Source of the DNA: JAJRXR01 sp041987545
GTDB taxonomy: Bacteria > Planctomycetota > Phycisphaerae > Phycisphaerales > UBA1924
DNA: 64,000 nucleotides
Direction of reading: 5' to 3'
NCBI GenBank assembly: GCA_041987545.1
Contig: JBHIWH010000004.1
Location: 310,001 to 374,000, forward strand
How positions within the stretch are numbered: position 1 is the first letter of the stretch; each line of letters starts with the position of its first letter. The notes beneath the pieces were generated by a model. It worked only from the letters and a program-made list of their open reading frames with translations. It was not told the DNA's origin and did no database searches. Shown piece by piece: positions 27,390 to 36,566 of this stretch. A program made the position numbers and the translations under genes.

Positions 27390-28823
27390 CTACGGGCAGC
27401 CCGCGTCGAACTGCGTGAGGAACTCGACGATGTCGGAGAAGTCCCACTGGCCGAAGGGCAGGGCCAGGTCGGCCTCGGGGGCCATCGCGACGAACGCGCT
27501 CAGGAACGCGACGATGTCCGAGAAGTCGATCTGCCCGAACGGCTCGGCGAGGTCGATCTGGCAGTTCAGGTTCTCGGCGATGAAGATCCGGATGCACACG
27601 TCGCCCGAGTAGCCCGCGACCATGTCCGGGAACTCGTCGTCGTTGATGTAGCCGAATGCGATCGCGGTGCCGACCTCGGGCGCGTCGTAGCCCCAGGACG
27701 GGAAGGTGTCGAGCACGCCGTCCTGGTTGAGGTAGACGAAGATGCGGCCGGTGGAGAAGTGGATCTCGGCGAGGTCGAGGTCGCCGTCGGCGTCGACGTC
27801 GGCGGCGCGGAAGTCCTGCGGGCCCTGGAGCGGGGCCTCGGAGGTCCACATGAGGGAGAACGTGTTGTCGTCGTTGTTGGTCCACATGTTGGCGGGGTTG
27901 CCGCCGAACGCGACATCGGGGAGGGTGTCGCCGTCGAAGTCGGCGAAGACAGCGCCCTTGTCGTCGTCGTCGTCGGGCTCGGTCCAGATGGGGGTCTGCT
28001 GGACGACGCCGTTGACGTTCCTGTAGACGGCGCTGTTCCAGTTGTTCCACTTGGCGACGGCGATGTCCTCCCACCCGTCGCCGTCGAAATCGGCCGCGGC
28101 CAGACCGTTCTGGATCGATTCCTCGACCGATTCCCAGTACGGGACGTCGATGATGGAGCCGGCGGAGTTGAGCCAGATGTACATCGGGCGGTAGGCGTCG
28201 CCGGCGCCCATGCCCTGGTTGGTGGTGACCAGGTCGAGGTCGTCGTCGTGGTCGATGTCGATGAGCAGGCCCGACGTGCCCCAGCCGGGGGGATCGGTGT
28301 TCGAGACCATGTCGGCGGTCTGGTCGGGGCCGTTCTCGGCGCCGTAGAACACGCGGACCGACGCGGGCGTCAGCTCCCCGCCGTGGATCGTGACGATGTC
28401 GAGGAACCCGTCGTTGTTGACGTCCCCGACCTGGACATCGCCCGTGTGGTTCTGGTTGTCGGAGACCCAGGAGGGCGTGGACTCGATGACGGCGTTGCCG
28501 AGGTTGTAGAAGATCATGTCCCGCCAGTCCTCGTAGGGCGGGTTGGCCTGGGAGATGTAGCAGGCGGCGACGATGTCGTTGAGGCCGTCGTTGTTCATGT
28601 CGGCGATCTGGAGCCCGCCGATCTGCCGCCGGAGCATGATCTCCTGGGTGGGCCCGTTGCCGTAGGGGACCTGGACGCCGCGGGCCGAGAAGGCGAAGGG
28701 CGCGTGCACGCCCGGGACGGCCCGCTCGCGCCAGTCCTCGGACACATCGAACACGAACTGCGCGCACGCCGGGGTCGCGGCCCAGGCCAGCGCGAGACAT
28801 ATCACACAACGCGTCGGGCGCAT
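27390..28823 (-). CDS. Secreted FG-GAP/VCBS repeat protein with GC-type dockerin-like domain (paralogue A)
   Basis: A 477-residue protein: signal peptide (1-21, cut near 'PACAQ'), then six or more FG-GAP/VCBS repeats with Ca-binding motifs ('DMNNDGLNDI', 'DFDGDGWEDI', 'DVDADGDLDL') predicted to form a beta propeller. The duplicated GC-type domain follows ('DLAEPFGQIDFSDIVAFLSAF', 'DLALPFGQWDFSDIVEFLTQF', end GCP). It is clearly paralogous to the gene at 35056-36501, sharing for instance 'VACYIS...PPYEDW'. Surface display is likely and the ligand is unknown. GGAGATCC lies just upstream of the ATG at 28821-28823. It is monocistronic by spacing (199 bases to the upstream gene). Confidence 0.85.
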   Translation of the reverse strand: MRPTRCVICLALAWAATPACAQFVFDVSEDWRERAVPGVHAPFAFSARGVQVPYGNGPTQEIMLRRQIGGLQIADMNNDGLNDIVAACYISQANPPYEDWRDMIFYNLGNAVIESTPSWVSDNQNHTGDVQVGDVNNDGFLDIVTIHGGELTPASVRVFYGAENGPDQTADMVSNTDPPGWGTSGLLIDIDHDDDLDLVTTNQGMGAGDAYRPMYIWLNSAGSIIDVPYWESVEESIQNGLAAADFDGDGWEDIAVAKWNNWNSAVYRNVNGVVQQTPIWTEPDDDDDKGAVFADFDGDTLPDVAFGGNPANMWTNNDDNTFSLMWTSEAPLQGPQDFRAADVDADGDLDLAEIHFSTGRIFVYLNQDGVLDTFPSWGYDAPEVGTAIAFGYINDDEFPDMVAGYSGDVCIRIFIAENLNCQIDLAEPFGQIDFSDIVAFLSAFVAMAPEADLALPFGQWDFSDIVEFLTQFDAGCP

Positions 28824-29022
28824 GTGGATCTCCGGATCTCCTCGGCGCGGGGCGGGGGGCCCCGCGGGCGGCGAGAGGCCGCAGGGGCAGGCTACAACGG
28901 GAACGCCCCCGGATCGAGGCATTTGCGGACCCCGGGGGCCGGGCGCCATCGGTTCCCGGGCGGGGCCCCGGGTGCGGCGTCCGGGAATCCCGGGCCCGGG
29001 CTGATAACCCGCGGCGGCGGGC

Positions 29023-30636
29023 TCAGGGGCAGCCGGCGTCGAACGCGAGCAGGAACGTGATCACGTCGGAGAAGTCGAAAACACCCGTCGGGGCGGCCAG
29101 ATCGGCGGCCTCCTCCATCGCGACGAACGCCGACAGGAACGCGACCACGTCGGAGAAGTCCAGCTGCCGGTAGGGCTCGGCCAGGTCGGCGATGCACAGC
29201 GGCGGGCCGAGCGAGCCGTCCTCGTTGATCCGCTGGGCGAGGACGTCGCCGTCGCCAGCGCGGTCGTCGGTCCAGGCCGCGATGACGGCGCCACCGGGGG
29301 CGGGCGCGAGGCTCAGGCGCCCCTTTGCGCTCAGGGTCGTGCCAACGCCCAGGGCGCCGCCCGCGTCGATGAGCGAGCCGTCGCTCTGGATGCGGTGCAG
29401 CGCGAGCACGCCGTCGAAGTTCCCGACGCCAGAGAACGGCTGGATCTCGCACAGCGCCGCGACGCCGCCCAGGCACGCGACGAGCCGGGGCGGCGCGTCG
29501 TACTCGTCGTTGAATGTCGTGACAGCAGCGCCAGAGTCGGTCAGCAACCGCAGCCCGCTGCCCCGGGCGAACCGCTGGATCCGGAGGCCCTGCATGTCCT
29601 GGATCGAGTCCGTGTTCCGGAACACGATCATGATGTCGGACGTGATGGGGTCGATGGCGACGGCGGGGTCGAGCTGCTGGCGCGCCGGCTCGAGCGACGC
29701 GGCCAGGCCGCCCGGGACCCAGCGCACCGAGCCGCCCGTCTCGACCATCTGCACGTAGCAATCGAAGTCCCCGTCCCGAGTGTCGTGCCAGACGATGATC
29801 GCGTCGTCGATCGGGTCGGGGATGAGGCGTGGGCGGTGGGCGATCGGGACCGAGGTCGCGTCGGAGATGACGAGCGGCTCTCGCCATTCCTCGGAGAACA
29901 CGCCGTCCGCGTCGTAGCGGCCCGCCATCACGTGCCGGTCGGACAGGAAGCTGGAGGTGTCGCGGACCCAGGAGCAGACGAACTCACCCAGTGTGGTGGG
30001 GATGACCTCGACGAACGCGGGCTCCTCGGCGCCGTCGGAGTAGAACCTGACGCCGCCGGCGGGCAGCTGGATCGCGCCCGAGGCGTCGATCCGCTGGACG
30101 TAGAGCCCGGGATCGACGTCGAAGCGGGGCCAGACCACGAGGTAGTCGCCGAGCGTGTTCTGGATGATCCGGGGGTCGGCCTCGAACTCGGCGTTGTCGG
30201 AGACGGCCACGCCGTCGGGGCCCCAGAGGAACGTGCCGTCGGGGGCGATCAGGTAGGCGTAGACGTCGAAGTCGCCGCCGGCGCGGATGTCGACGAACGT
30301 CAGCATGCAGTTGCCGGCCGCGTCGGCGCGCAGGTCCCAGTCCACGACGAACGTGTCCTGGGGATGGTCGCTGACGAGCAGGCCCGCGGCAGGGAACGTC
30401 GCGTTGCCCCCGGCGTCGAGCCGCTGCACCCGGACCTCGATGCCCCCGGGCTGGAAGTCGAACCAGCCGACCCAGGACGAGGCGTCCGGGGCGACGGCGA
30501 GCTTGATCACGTCCTGGTCGCCCGAGCTCTGCACGACCGGCGTGTTGACCGCCGGGTCGTCCACCCACTGGGCGTGCGCCGACGCCGCGCACCACAGCGA
30601 CACGGAAAGAAGGCTTGCTCGCAGGAATGTCGGCAT
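29023..30636 (-). CDS. Secreted beta-propeller-like protein with GC-type dockerin-like domain
   Basis: 537 residues with a signal peptide (1-22, 'ASAHAQ'). The middle consists of repeats of about 50 residues with the motif 'VQRLDAGGNATFPAAG' / 'VQRIDASGAIQLPAGG' / 'AQRINEDGSLGPP' followed by Trp- and Asp-rich strands such as 'WVGWFDFQ' and 'IVWHDTRDGDFDCYVQ'. These are the blades of a propeller of the kind that compares values in tabulated reports, with no enzymatic motif. The last 58 residues are the GC-type domain ('DLAEPYRQLDFSDVVAFLSAF', 'DLAAPTGVFDFSDVITFLLAF', end GCP) preceded by Cys. The start at 30634-30636 is supported by GCGGAG 8 bases upstream. Confidence 0.82.
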   Translation of the reverse strand: MPTFLRASLLSVSLWCAASAHAQWVDDPAVNTPVVQSSGDQDVIKLAVAPDASSWVGWFDFQPGGIEVRVQRLDAGGNATFPAAGLLVSDHPQDTFVVDWDLRADAAGNCMLTFVDIRAGGDFDVYAYLIAPDGTFLWGPDGVAVSDNAEFEADPRIIQNTLGDYLVVWPRFDVDPGLYVQRIDASGAIQLPAGGVRFYSDGAEEPAFVEVIPTTLGEFVCSWVRDTSSFLSDRHVMAGRYDADGVFSEEWREPLVISDATSVPIAHRPRLIPDPIDDAIIVWHDTRDGDFDCYVQMVETGGSVRWVPGGLAASLEPARQQLDPAVAIDPITSDIMIVFRNTDSIQDMQGLRIQRFARGSGLRLLTDSGAAVTTFNDEYDAPPRLVACLGGVAALCEIQPFSGVGNFDGVLALHRIQSDGSLIDAGGALGVGTTLSAKGRLSLAPAPGGAVIAAWTDDRAGDGDVLAQRINEDGSLGPPLCIADLAEPYRQLDFSDVVAFLSAFVAMEEAADLAAPTGVFDFSDVITFLLAFDAGCP

Positions 30637-30714
30637 GCGTGACTCCGCTTGCTCCCCTCGGCCGCGCCGGAGCGGGCACGGGGGCAGACTCCGATTGTCT
30701 CCGGGGGGCGGGCA

Positions 30715-30756
30715 CAAAAACAAGGGGCGTCCGCCCGATGCAAAGGGCGGACGCCC
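30715..30756 (-). terminator. Rho-independent terminator after the gene at 30798
   Basis: On the minus strand a 12-bp perfect stem (GGGCGTCCGCCC / GGGCGGACGCCC, loop of 8) is followed by CTTGTTTTTG. It ends the transcript of the upstream dockerin gene. Confidence 0.75.
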
Positions 30757-30797
30757 GGGACGGGTCCGCGAACCGGGAATGGCCCGGCCCGATGGGG

Positions 30798-32156
30798 TTA
30801 TGGGCAGCCGGCCGAGAACGCGTTCAGGTACGCGACGATGTCGGAGAAGTCGAACTGGCAGGGGGGGTCGGCCAGGTCGGCGTGGGCGGCCATGCCGGTG
30901 AAGGCGTTGAGGAAGGCGACGATGTCGGAGAAGTCGAGCTGACCGAAGGGCTCGGCGATGTCGGCGTCGTTGCACGCGGCCGGGCTCTGGAGGAGGGAGA
31001 CGGCCCGGTTTGCCGAGACGCCCCCGACGGAGTTGAAGCTGCCCCCGACGAGCAGGGCCTGGCCCTCGCCCGCGTCGTAGACGATGCCGCCGAACGCGCC
31101 GTCGTTGGAGGTGACGACGTTCTCCCAGCAGGCGCCGTTCCACCGCTTGACGAGAACAAACGTGTTCTTGGCGGGGTGGGAGAACTCGCCGAGGGCGTAG
31201 AGGGCCTCGCCCGAGCCGTCGTCGAAGACGATGAGCTCCTGGACGGTGGAGTCGAGGCCGGCGCCCATGGCGGACCAGGCCGAGCCGTCCCACTTGGCGA
31301 CGCGGGTCGCGGGGTTCCCGCCCGCCGTGGTAAACGAGCCGCCGACGTAGAGGGCCATGCCGTCGCCGTCGTCCCAGGCGGCCATGTGGATGACCTGGGC
31401 GAAACCGCCGGAGGGCAGGACGCCGGCGCCGAGGGCGGACCAGCTGACGCCGTCCCAGACGGCGATGTTGTTGGCCGGGACGCCGTCGATGTTCAGGAAC
31501 CGCCCGCCCGCGTACAGCTTCTCGCCGTCGCCCAGGTCGGCCACGAGGACGTCGAGCACGATCAGGGGCACCGCGCCCCCGATGGTCCCGCCGACGGGGG
31601 TGTAGGTCGCCCCGTCCCACTTGGCGATGTGGTTGAGGCCGGCGACGCCGCCCAGGTTCTGGTAGTTGCCGGCGACGTAGAGCTGCTCGCCCGTCGAGCC
31701 GTCGTCCCAGACGGCCAGGTCCCAGACCGAGTTGAGGAAGGAGGAGGATTGGGCGTCCATGGAGTTCCATGCCGAGCCGTCCCAGCGGGCGAGCTTCTCG
31801 GTGCCCGCGACTCCGCCGGCGCTGTCGAAGTAGCCCCCGACGATGAGATCGCCTTGGAAGGACGTGAGGACGTTGCTGTACTGCCCGGCCAGACCGCCGC
31901 CGACGGCCTCCCACGCCGAGCCGTTCCACCTGGCGAGGTGCTGCGTGCCCGGGACGCCGAAGGCGCTGAAGCTGCCGGTGGCGTAGAGGGCCTCGCCCGA
32001 GCCGTCGTCGTGGGGGTGGAAGTCGGCGACATACGAGCCCGAGAAGCCGGGGTCGCCCAGGGCCCCGGAGAGCGCGGGGGGACCCGCGAGGGCCGGGGCG
32101 CCGGCGAGCGCGCAGAGGATGCTCGCGGAGATCGTCCGTGTCGTACTCGTCGTCAT
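30798..32156 (-). CDS. Secreted kelch-like propeller protein with GC-type dockerin-like domain
   Basis: A 452-residue protein with a signal peptide (about 1-24, 'APALAG'). Seven or so repeats of 45-50 residues follow, each containing 'ARWNGSAWEAVGGGL' / 'AKWDGSAWSAMGAGL' and 'LYVGGSFTTAGG', a pattern known from bacterial propeller repeats resembling kelch or delta-60. The C-terminal 58 residues form the GC-type domain ('DIAEPFGQLDFSDIVAFLNAF', 'DLADPPCQFDFSDIVAYLNAF', end GCP). No catalytic motif is visible, so display or adhesion is the default inference. The ATG at 32154-32156 follows GAGAGGG. A good terminator lies 42 bases after the stop. Confidence 0.83.
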   Translation of the reverse strand: MTTSTTRTISASILCALAGAPALAGPPALSGALGDPGFSGSYVADFHPHDDGSGEALYATGSFSAFGVPGTQHLARWNGSAWEAVGGGLAGQYSNVLTSFQGDLIVGGYFDSAGGVAGTEKLARWDGSAWNSMDAQSSSFLNSVWDLAVWDDGSTGEQLYVAGNYQNLGGVAGLNHIAKWDGATYTPVGGTIGGAVPLIVLDVLVADLGDGEKLYAGGRFLNIDGVPANNIAVWDGVSWSALGAGVLPSGGFAQVIHMAAWDDGDGMALYVGGSFTTAGGNPATRVAKWDGSAWSAMGAGLDSTVQELIVFDDGSGEALYALGEFSHPAKNTFVLVKRWNGACWENVVTSNDGAFGGIVYDAGEGQALLVGGSFNSVGGVSANRAVSLLQSPAACNDADIAEPFGQLDFSDIVAFLNAFTGMAAHADLADPPCQFDFSDIVAYLNAFSAGCP

Positions 32157-32400
32157 GTCAAGGTCCCTCTCGTCCTGGGGTCGTGGACGGCGCCCCGCCG
32201 GCGCGCCGGCGGGGGCGTCGGGGCCCCGCGCTGCGCCGCGCGTGCGGCGCCGAGCCGCGGGGCGTTCCAGGTCATTGGAGGGAACCCCGGGCGCCGCGTC
32301 AACCCCGAGGGCTGGCCTCGGCGTGGGACACGGGCGCCGGGGGTTCGGTGGGCGTCCGGGCCACCGCGGGGAGCACGGCGGGCACGCCGGGCGTCGCGGG

Positions 32401-33966
32401 TTAGGGGCACCCGGCGCCGAACGCCGTCAGGAACGCGATCACGTCGGAGATGTCGAACTGTCCGATGGGCTCGGCGAGGTCGGCGGCGCGGGTGTTGGAG
32501 GCGAAGAGGGTGAGGAACGCGAGCACATCGTCGAAGTTTGCGGCAAGGTCGCCATCGAAATCCGCGTCGCAGGGCGCCTCGCCCTCGATGCCGTAGATCC
32601 GCCCCACCGTCACGCCCGCGAGGTTGCGCCCGAAGCCGGCGGTGACGAACAGGTCGGGCACGCCGTTGCCCGTGGCGTCGCCGATACCGGAGATCGAGTA
32701 GCCGAACTGCTCGCCCCAGTTGTTGAAGCCAGGCCCGTCGCCGCGGAGAGAGGTGATGCGGCGGAGGACCTTGCCCGTGCGGCCCGAGTAGACGCGGACG
32801 ATTCCGGCCCAGCGGGTCTCGGGAGTCTCGATGTTGCTCAGGAAGTTGGTGGCGATGTCGGCGCAGCCGTCGCCGTCCACGTCGCCCACGCCCCCGCCGA
32901 AGCCGACGGACTGGCGGGACTCGTCGCCGACGACGGACCAGTACGGCGCCAGGACCTGGCCCGCGCCCCTGGCGACGCCCTCGGCGCCGTCGAAGAGGTA
33001 GGCGGCGCCCGTCCAGGTCCCGTGGGCGGCGTCGACGAAGTCGCCGACGAAGATGTCGGGCACGCCGTCGCCCGTGCAGTCGCCCGGGGACGACGCGAAG
33101 TACTGCCCGAATGCCCGCTGGGTGGGCGAGTCGCCCCGGATGCGGAAGACCTCGGCGCCCGAGGCGCCGTCGAAGACGTAGCCGAGCCCGAAGTTGTCGG
33201 CGCCGGCGTTGCGGGCGCAGACGAGGTACTCGTCGATCCCGTCGGCGTTGAGGTCGCCCACGGGGTTGGTGCACGAGCCGAAGCGGTCGCCGTCGGCCTC
33301 GCCGTCGTGGGTGCGGATAACGGAGAAGTCGGCGCCCGAGAGGACCCAGGCGCGTCCGCGGTTGGCGCCGGCCTCGTCCCAGAGGTCGGCGGTGACGATG
33401 AGGTCGGGCACGCCGTCGGCGTTGACGTCGGAGAGCGCCGAGATGTCCTGCCCGAACCGGTCGTTGCCAAGCTCGGGATCCGTGGTCGCGTAGTCGGCGG
33501 CGCGGAGCTCGCGGATGAGCGAGTGGTCGGCGCCCGAGTAGACGAATGCCTGGCCGGCGATGGTGGGGTTGGTGGCGAAGATGTTGCCGGCGGCGCCGAC
33601 GCCGTAGTCCCCGATGCCGTCGCCGTCGATGTCGCCCAGCTTCCCGAGCCGCCAGCCGAGGAAGCCCCGGGCGGTGTTCCCGGTGTGGGTGGCGAGGATG
33701 GCGCCGGTCCGTCCGTCGTGGACGAAGGCGGCGCCGGCGGTGGGCATGCCGTCGATGGCGCGGAATGGCGCGGAGTTGAGCACCTCGGGGACGCCGTCGC
33801 CGTTGAGGTCGTCGATGGTCTCGGAGACGTACCCGTACTGCTCGCCCTGCGAGGCGCCCCAGCTGGTGTAGAACTCGTTGACGCCGGGCTCGGCGTAGCC
33901 CTGGGCGTGAGCGGCGGCGGCGAGCGTCGGGACGAGGATGATCGCGAATGGCGCGTGCGTCTTCAT
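32401..33966 (-). CDS. Secreted integrin-type FG-GAP protein with GC-type dockerin-like domain
   Basis: 521 residues with a signal peptide (1-21, 'AAAHAQ'). Seven integrin-alpha-like FG-GAP repeats follow, each with 'YSGADHSLIREL'- or 'FDGASGAEVFRI'-type strands and a DxNxDGxxD calcium loop ('DLNGDGVPEV', 'DVNADGVPDL'). The C-terminal domain is unusual: its first repeat keeps canonical EF-hand-like ligands ('CDADFDGDLAANFDDVLAF'), while the second is the standard GC type ('DLAEPIGQFDISDVIAFLTAF', end GCP). It is paralogous to the gene at 38817. An AraC-type regulator lies directly upstream on the same strand, with a shared 21-bp element in between. GCGAGGGAGG precedes the start. Confidence 0.84.
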   Translation of the reverse strand: MKTHAPFAIILVPTLAAAAHAQGYAEPGVNEFYTSWGASQGEQYGYVSETIDDLNGDGVPEVLNSAPFRAIDGMPTAGAAFVHDGRTGAILATHTGNTARGFLGWRLGKLGDIDGDGIGDYGVGAAGNIFATNPTIAGQAFVYSGADHSLIRELRAADYATTDPELGNDRFGQDISALSDVNADGVPDLIVTADLWDEAGANRGRAWVLSGADFSVIRTHDGEADGDRFGSCTNPVGDLNADGIDEYLVCARNAGADNFGLGYVFDGASGAEVFRIRGDSPTQRAFGQYFASSPGDCTGDGVPDIFVGDFVDAAHGTWTGAAYLFDGAEGVARGAGQVLAPYWSVVGDESRQSVGFGGGVGDVDGDGCADIATNFLSNIETPETRWAGIVRVYSGRTGKVLRRITSLRGDGPGFNNWGEQFGYSISGIGDATGNGVPDLFVTAGFGRNLAGVTVGRIYGIEGEAPCDADFDGDLAANFDDVLAFLTLFASNTRAADLAEPIGQFDISDVIAFLTAFGAGCP

Positions 33967-34041
33967 GGTTTGGGCCTCCCTCGCGGCGCGTCGTTGCGCG
34001 GCCGCGGTGTATCGCCCGTTATTCCGCGCCGGGTCCGAACG

Positions 34042-34062
34042 GGTTCAACCGTGATCCTGCGC
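34042..34062 (-). promoter_or_regulatory. Shared 21-bp intergenic element
   Basis: Plus-strand positions 34042-34062 match 42857-42877 at 19 of 21 bases (differences at the 7th and 11th bases). It lies 76-96 bases upstream of the dockerin gene at 32401-33966 and 16 bases after the end of an AraC regulator gene. Confidence 0.5.
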
Positions 34063-34077
34063 GTTTCGCGCGATCGG

Positions 34078-35010
34078 TTATCTCGTGAACGATCGCAACG
34101 CCGCCGGGGCGCCCGCCCGGACCGCTTCTCGGGCCATAGACGGGCGGAGGCCGGCGTGGCGGACGAACGCGTCGGAAAGGTGCGAGGCGCTGGCGAAGCC
34201 GCACCCGCGTGCGATCGGGTCCAGCGGCCCGGCGTCGTCGGCCAGCCGCTCCATCGCCTCGGCGATCCGGACCCGAGTCAGGTACGTGTGCACGGTCATG
34301 CCCGTGCGGGTCCTGAAGATGCGGCAGTAATGCAGCGGTGAGAGGCACGCCGCCGCGGCGACGTCCTCGAGCAGCACGCGCCCGGCGAACGAGACCGCGA
34401 TGAACTCGGCGCCCTCGTTGACCGCCGCCGCGTACGCGGCCCGGGTCGAGGCCTTTCCGGCCCGCTTCGCGCTCCGGCGTCGCCTCTGCCCCCGGGCCTC
34501 GTACGAGGCCCGGACCATCCCCCCGACGACACGGATCGCCGCCTCGTCGATCGCCAGCGGGTCGAGCTCCGCCTCTTGCTCACCCCGTGGCCCGGGCGCG
34601 AACGGGGAGGTCAGGCGCCGAAGACCCAGCAGCGTGCGAGAGGGCGCGGGCCCGACCATGTGCGCGAAGCAGTTGTCCGCGTCCTCGGCCGCGTCGGGGT
34701 CGAACTCGCCGACGATCTGCGCCGTCAGGTCGCGGCGGAGCCAGACCCAGTCCGTCTCCTCGCCGCGCTCGCTCAGGGGCGTCTTGTGGTACGCCTGGTC
34801 CCGGTTCGAGAAGAGCGCGACGGCAGACGTGCCGACCTCGCCCTCGCGGGCGTCGGCCCACCGGAAGAGCATGGGCCTCCGGGGCACGCCCAGGATCGGG
34901 CCCCCCTTGCCCGTCAGGTGCGTCCCGCGCCAGGCGTCCGGCTCGGGAGGGAGGCGCAGGACACCGATCGCGGTCAGCCCCGTGTACGCGTAGTCGTGAC
35001 TCCGCTCCAC
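34078..35010 (-). CDS. AraC-family transcriptional regulator (cluster copy 1)
   Basis: A 310-residue cytoplasmic DNA-binding protein. The last 100 residues are the AraC/XylS double helix-turn-helix: 'VLLEDVAAAACLSPLHYCRIFRTRTGMTVHTYL' gives the first recognition helix, 'DPIARGCGFASASHLSDAFVRHAGLRPSM' the second. The N-terminal 200 residues are a cupin-like ligand or sensing region without recognisable family detail, containing a basic segment ('GQRRRRSAKRAG'). It lies between two dockerin genes on the same strand and may control them or itself. Effector unknown. The regulator at 40350 has the same genomic setting. Confidence 0.85.
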   Translation of the reverse strand: MERSHDYAYTGLTAIGVLRLPPEPDAWRGTHLTGKGGPILGVPRRPMLFRWADAREGEVGTSAVALFSNRDQAYHKTPLSERGEETDWVWLRRDLTAQIVGEFDPDAAEDADNCFAHMVGPAPSRTLLGLRRLTSPFAPGPRGEQEAELDPLAIDEAAIRVVGGMVRASYEARGQRRRRSAKRAGKASTRAAYAAAVNEGAEFIAVSFAGRVLLEDVAAAACLSPLHYCRIFRTRTGMTVHTYLTRVRIAEAMERLADDAGPLDPIARGCGFASASHLSDAFVRHAGLRPSMAREAVRAGAPAALRSFTR

Positions 35011-35055
35011 GCCCCCTGTACCCGCATCGCGGGGGCGAGTTGCCGCCCGGGTCGG

Positions 35056-36501
35056 TTACGGGCAGCCCGTGACGAACAACGCCAGGAAGATCACCACATC
35101 CGTGAAGTCCCACTGGCCGAACGGCTCGGCCAGGTCGGCCTCGGGCGCCATCGCCCCGAAGGCGTTCAGGAACTCGACGACGTCGTTGAAGTCGAGCTGC
35201 CCGAAGGGCTCGGCCAGGTCCGCGGCCGAGCAGGGTGGCTCGTTGGCCAGGAAGACGCGGATGCAGGTGTTGCCCGAGTAGCCGAGGACGAGGTCCTCGA
35301 GCCCGTCGCCGTCGATGTCGCCGAAGGCGACCGCGGTGCCGACCTCGGAGGCGTCGAAGGTCCAGGTGGGTGTGACGTCAAGGGCGCCGTCGCGGTTGAG
35401 GTAGATGTGTGCGCGCCCGTCGGAGAAGATGATCTCGGCCAGGTCCGGGTCTCCGTCGCCGTCCACGTCCTGGACGGTCATGTCCTGGGGCGCGGAGGTG
35501 AAGGGGGGCATCGAGGTCCAGTACGGCGAGAGGGCGCCGGCGTTGTAGTCGAACAGGCGGGTCGGGTCGCCCCCGACGGCCAGCTCGAGGGCGCCGTCGC
35601 CGTCGAAGTCCGCGAACGCCGTCCCGCGCTCGCTGCCGGTGTTATCGACGAACGCGCCCTGGTTCACGTCGAGCGTGCCGCCGAGGTTGTAGTAGATGCC
35701 GCTGGTGAACGCGACCCACTTGGAGACGCCGATGTCCATGAAGCCGTCGTTGTCCACGTCCGCGGCGCTGAGCCCGCCCTGGATCGACTGCTCGGCCGAC
35801 TGCCAGACCGGGACGGGGTTCATCACGCCCGCCTCGTTCTCGAACTGGTACATCGGGCGGTGCGGGCTGGGAGTGACGCCCTGGTTGGCGGTGACCAGGT
35901 CCAGGTCGCCGTCGTTGTCGAGGTCGACCAGCAGGCCCGAGGTGGCCCAGGCGGTCTGGGGCGTGGAGGCGACGAACGAGGCGGTGGTCGCGGGGCCGGT
36001 GGGCGAGCCCGTGTAGATGCGGACGGAGTTGGTCGTCAGCGAGCCGTGCATCGTGACGACCTCGAGGCCGGGCTGGCCGTCGATGTCTCCGACGTGGATG
36101 TCGCCCGTGTGCGTCTCGTTGTCGGAGAGCCAGATCGGCCAGGCGCCGAGGTCGGACGGCTCGTTGGCGTAGTCGTTGTAGAGGATGAAGTCGTGCCAGT
36201 CCTCGTAGGGGGGGAAGCTGTTGGAGATGTAGCAGGCGACGACGATGTCGTTGAGCCCGTCGCCGTTCATGTCGGCGACCTTGAGCCCGCCGCACTGGCG
36301 GCGGAGCTCGAGCGTGAGATCGGGCGTGGTCGGGAATGGCACGCCCAAGCCGCGGGCGGTCCAGCCGGTGTTGTCGGTGGGCGCCGCGGTCACGACGACG
36401 GAGGCCCGCCCGTCTTCGCTGACCTCGAAGGCGGTCTGGGCGAGGCAGGGCGTGCAGGCGCCGGCAGAGAGGAGGACCGGCAGAGTGGTGCGGGGGATCA
36501 T
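35056..36501 (-). CDS. Secreted FG-GAP/VCBS repeat protein with GC-type dockerin-like domain (paralogue B)
   Basis: A 481-residue protein with a signal peptide (1-22), seven FG-GAP/VCBS repeats ('DMNGDGLNDI', 'DLDNDGDLDL', 'DFDGDGALEL', 'DIDGDGLEDL') and the duplicated C-terminal domain ('DLAEPFGQLDFNDVVEFLNAF', 'DLAEPFGQWDFTDVVIFLALF', end GCP, Cys before the first repeat). The order of features, and phrases such as 'LNDIVVACYIS' and 'LVLGYSGNTCIRVF', match the protein at 27390, so the two are paralogues. A T-run (36513-36519 as A on the plus strand) just upstream of the Shine-Dalgarno has no upstream stem and is not a terminator. An AraC gene follows 45 bases downstream. Confidence 0.85.
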   Translation of the reverse strand: MIPRTTLPVLLSAGACTPCLAQTAFEVSEDGRASVVVTAAPTDNTGWTARGLGVPFPTTPDLTLELRRQCGGLKVADMNGDGLNDIVVACYISNSFPPYEDWHDFILYNDYANEPSDLGAWPIWLSDNETHTGDIHVGDIDGQPGLEVVTMHGSLTTNSVRIYTGSPTGPATTASFVASTPQTAWATSGLLVDLDNDGDLDLVTANQGVTPSPHRPMYQFENEAGVMNPVPVWQSAEQSIQGGLSAADVDNDGFMDIGVSKWVAFTSGIYYNLGGTLDVNQGAFVDNTGSERGTAFADFDGDGALELAVGGDPTRLFDYNAGALSPYWTSMPPFTSAPQDMTVQDVDGDGDPDLAEIIFSDGRAHIYLNRDGALDVTPTWTFDASEVGTAVAFGDIDGDGLEDLVLGYSGNTCIRVFLANEPPCSAADLAEPFGQLDFNDVVEFLNAFGAMAPEADLAEPFGQWDFTDVVIFLALFVTGCP

Positions 36502-36566
36502 CGGCGTCTCCGGAAAAAAAGAGGTCCCTGCAGCCTATTGGTTCCGCCCCCTCGGATCGAGGGTTC

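Noticed and set aside
36502..36566. T-run upstream of the gene at 35056 as a terminator
   Set aside because: The nearest stem (CCCTCG-ATC-CGAGGG) is some 30 bases from the T-run.
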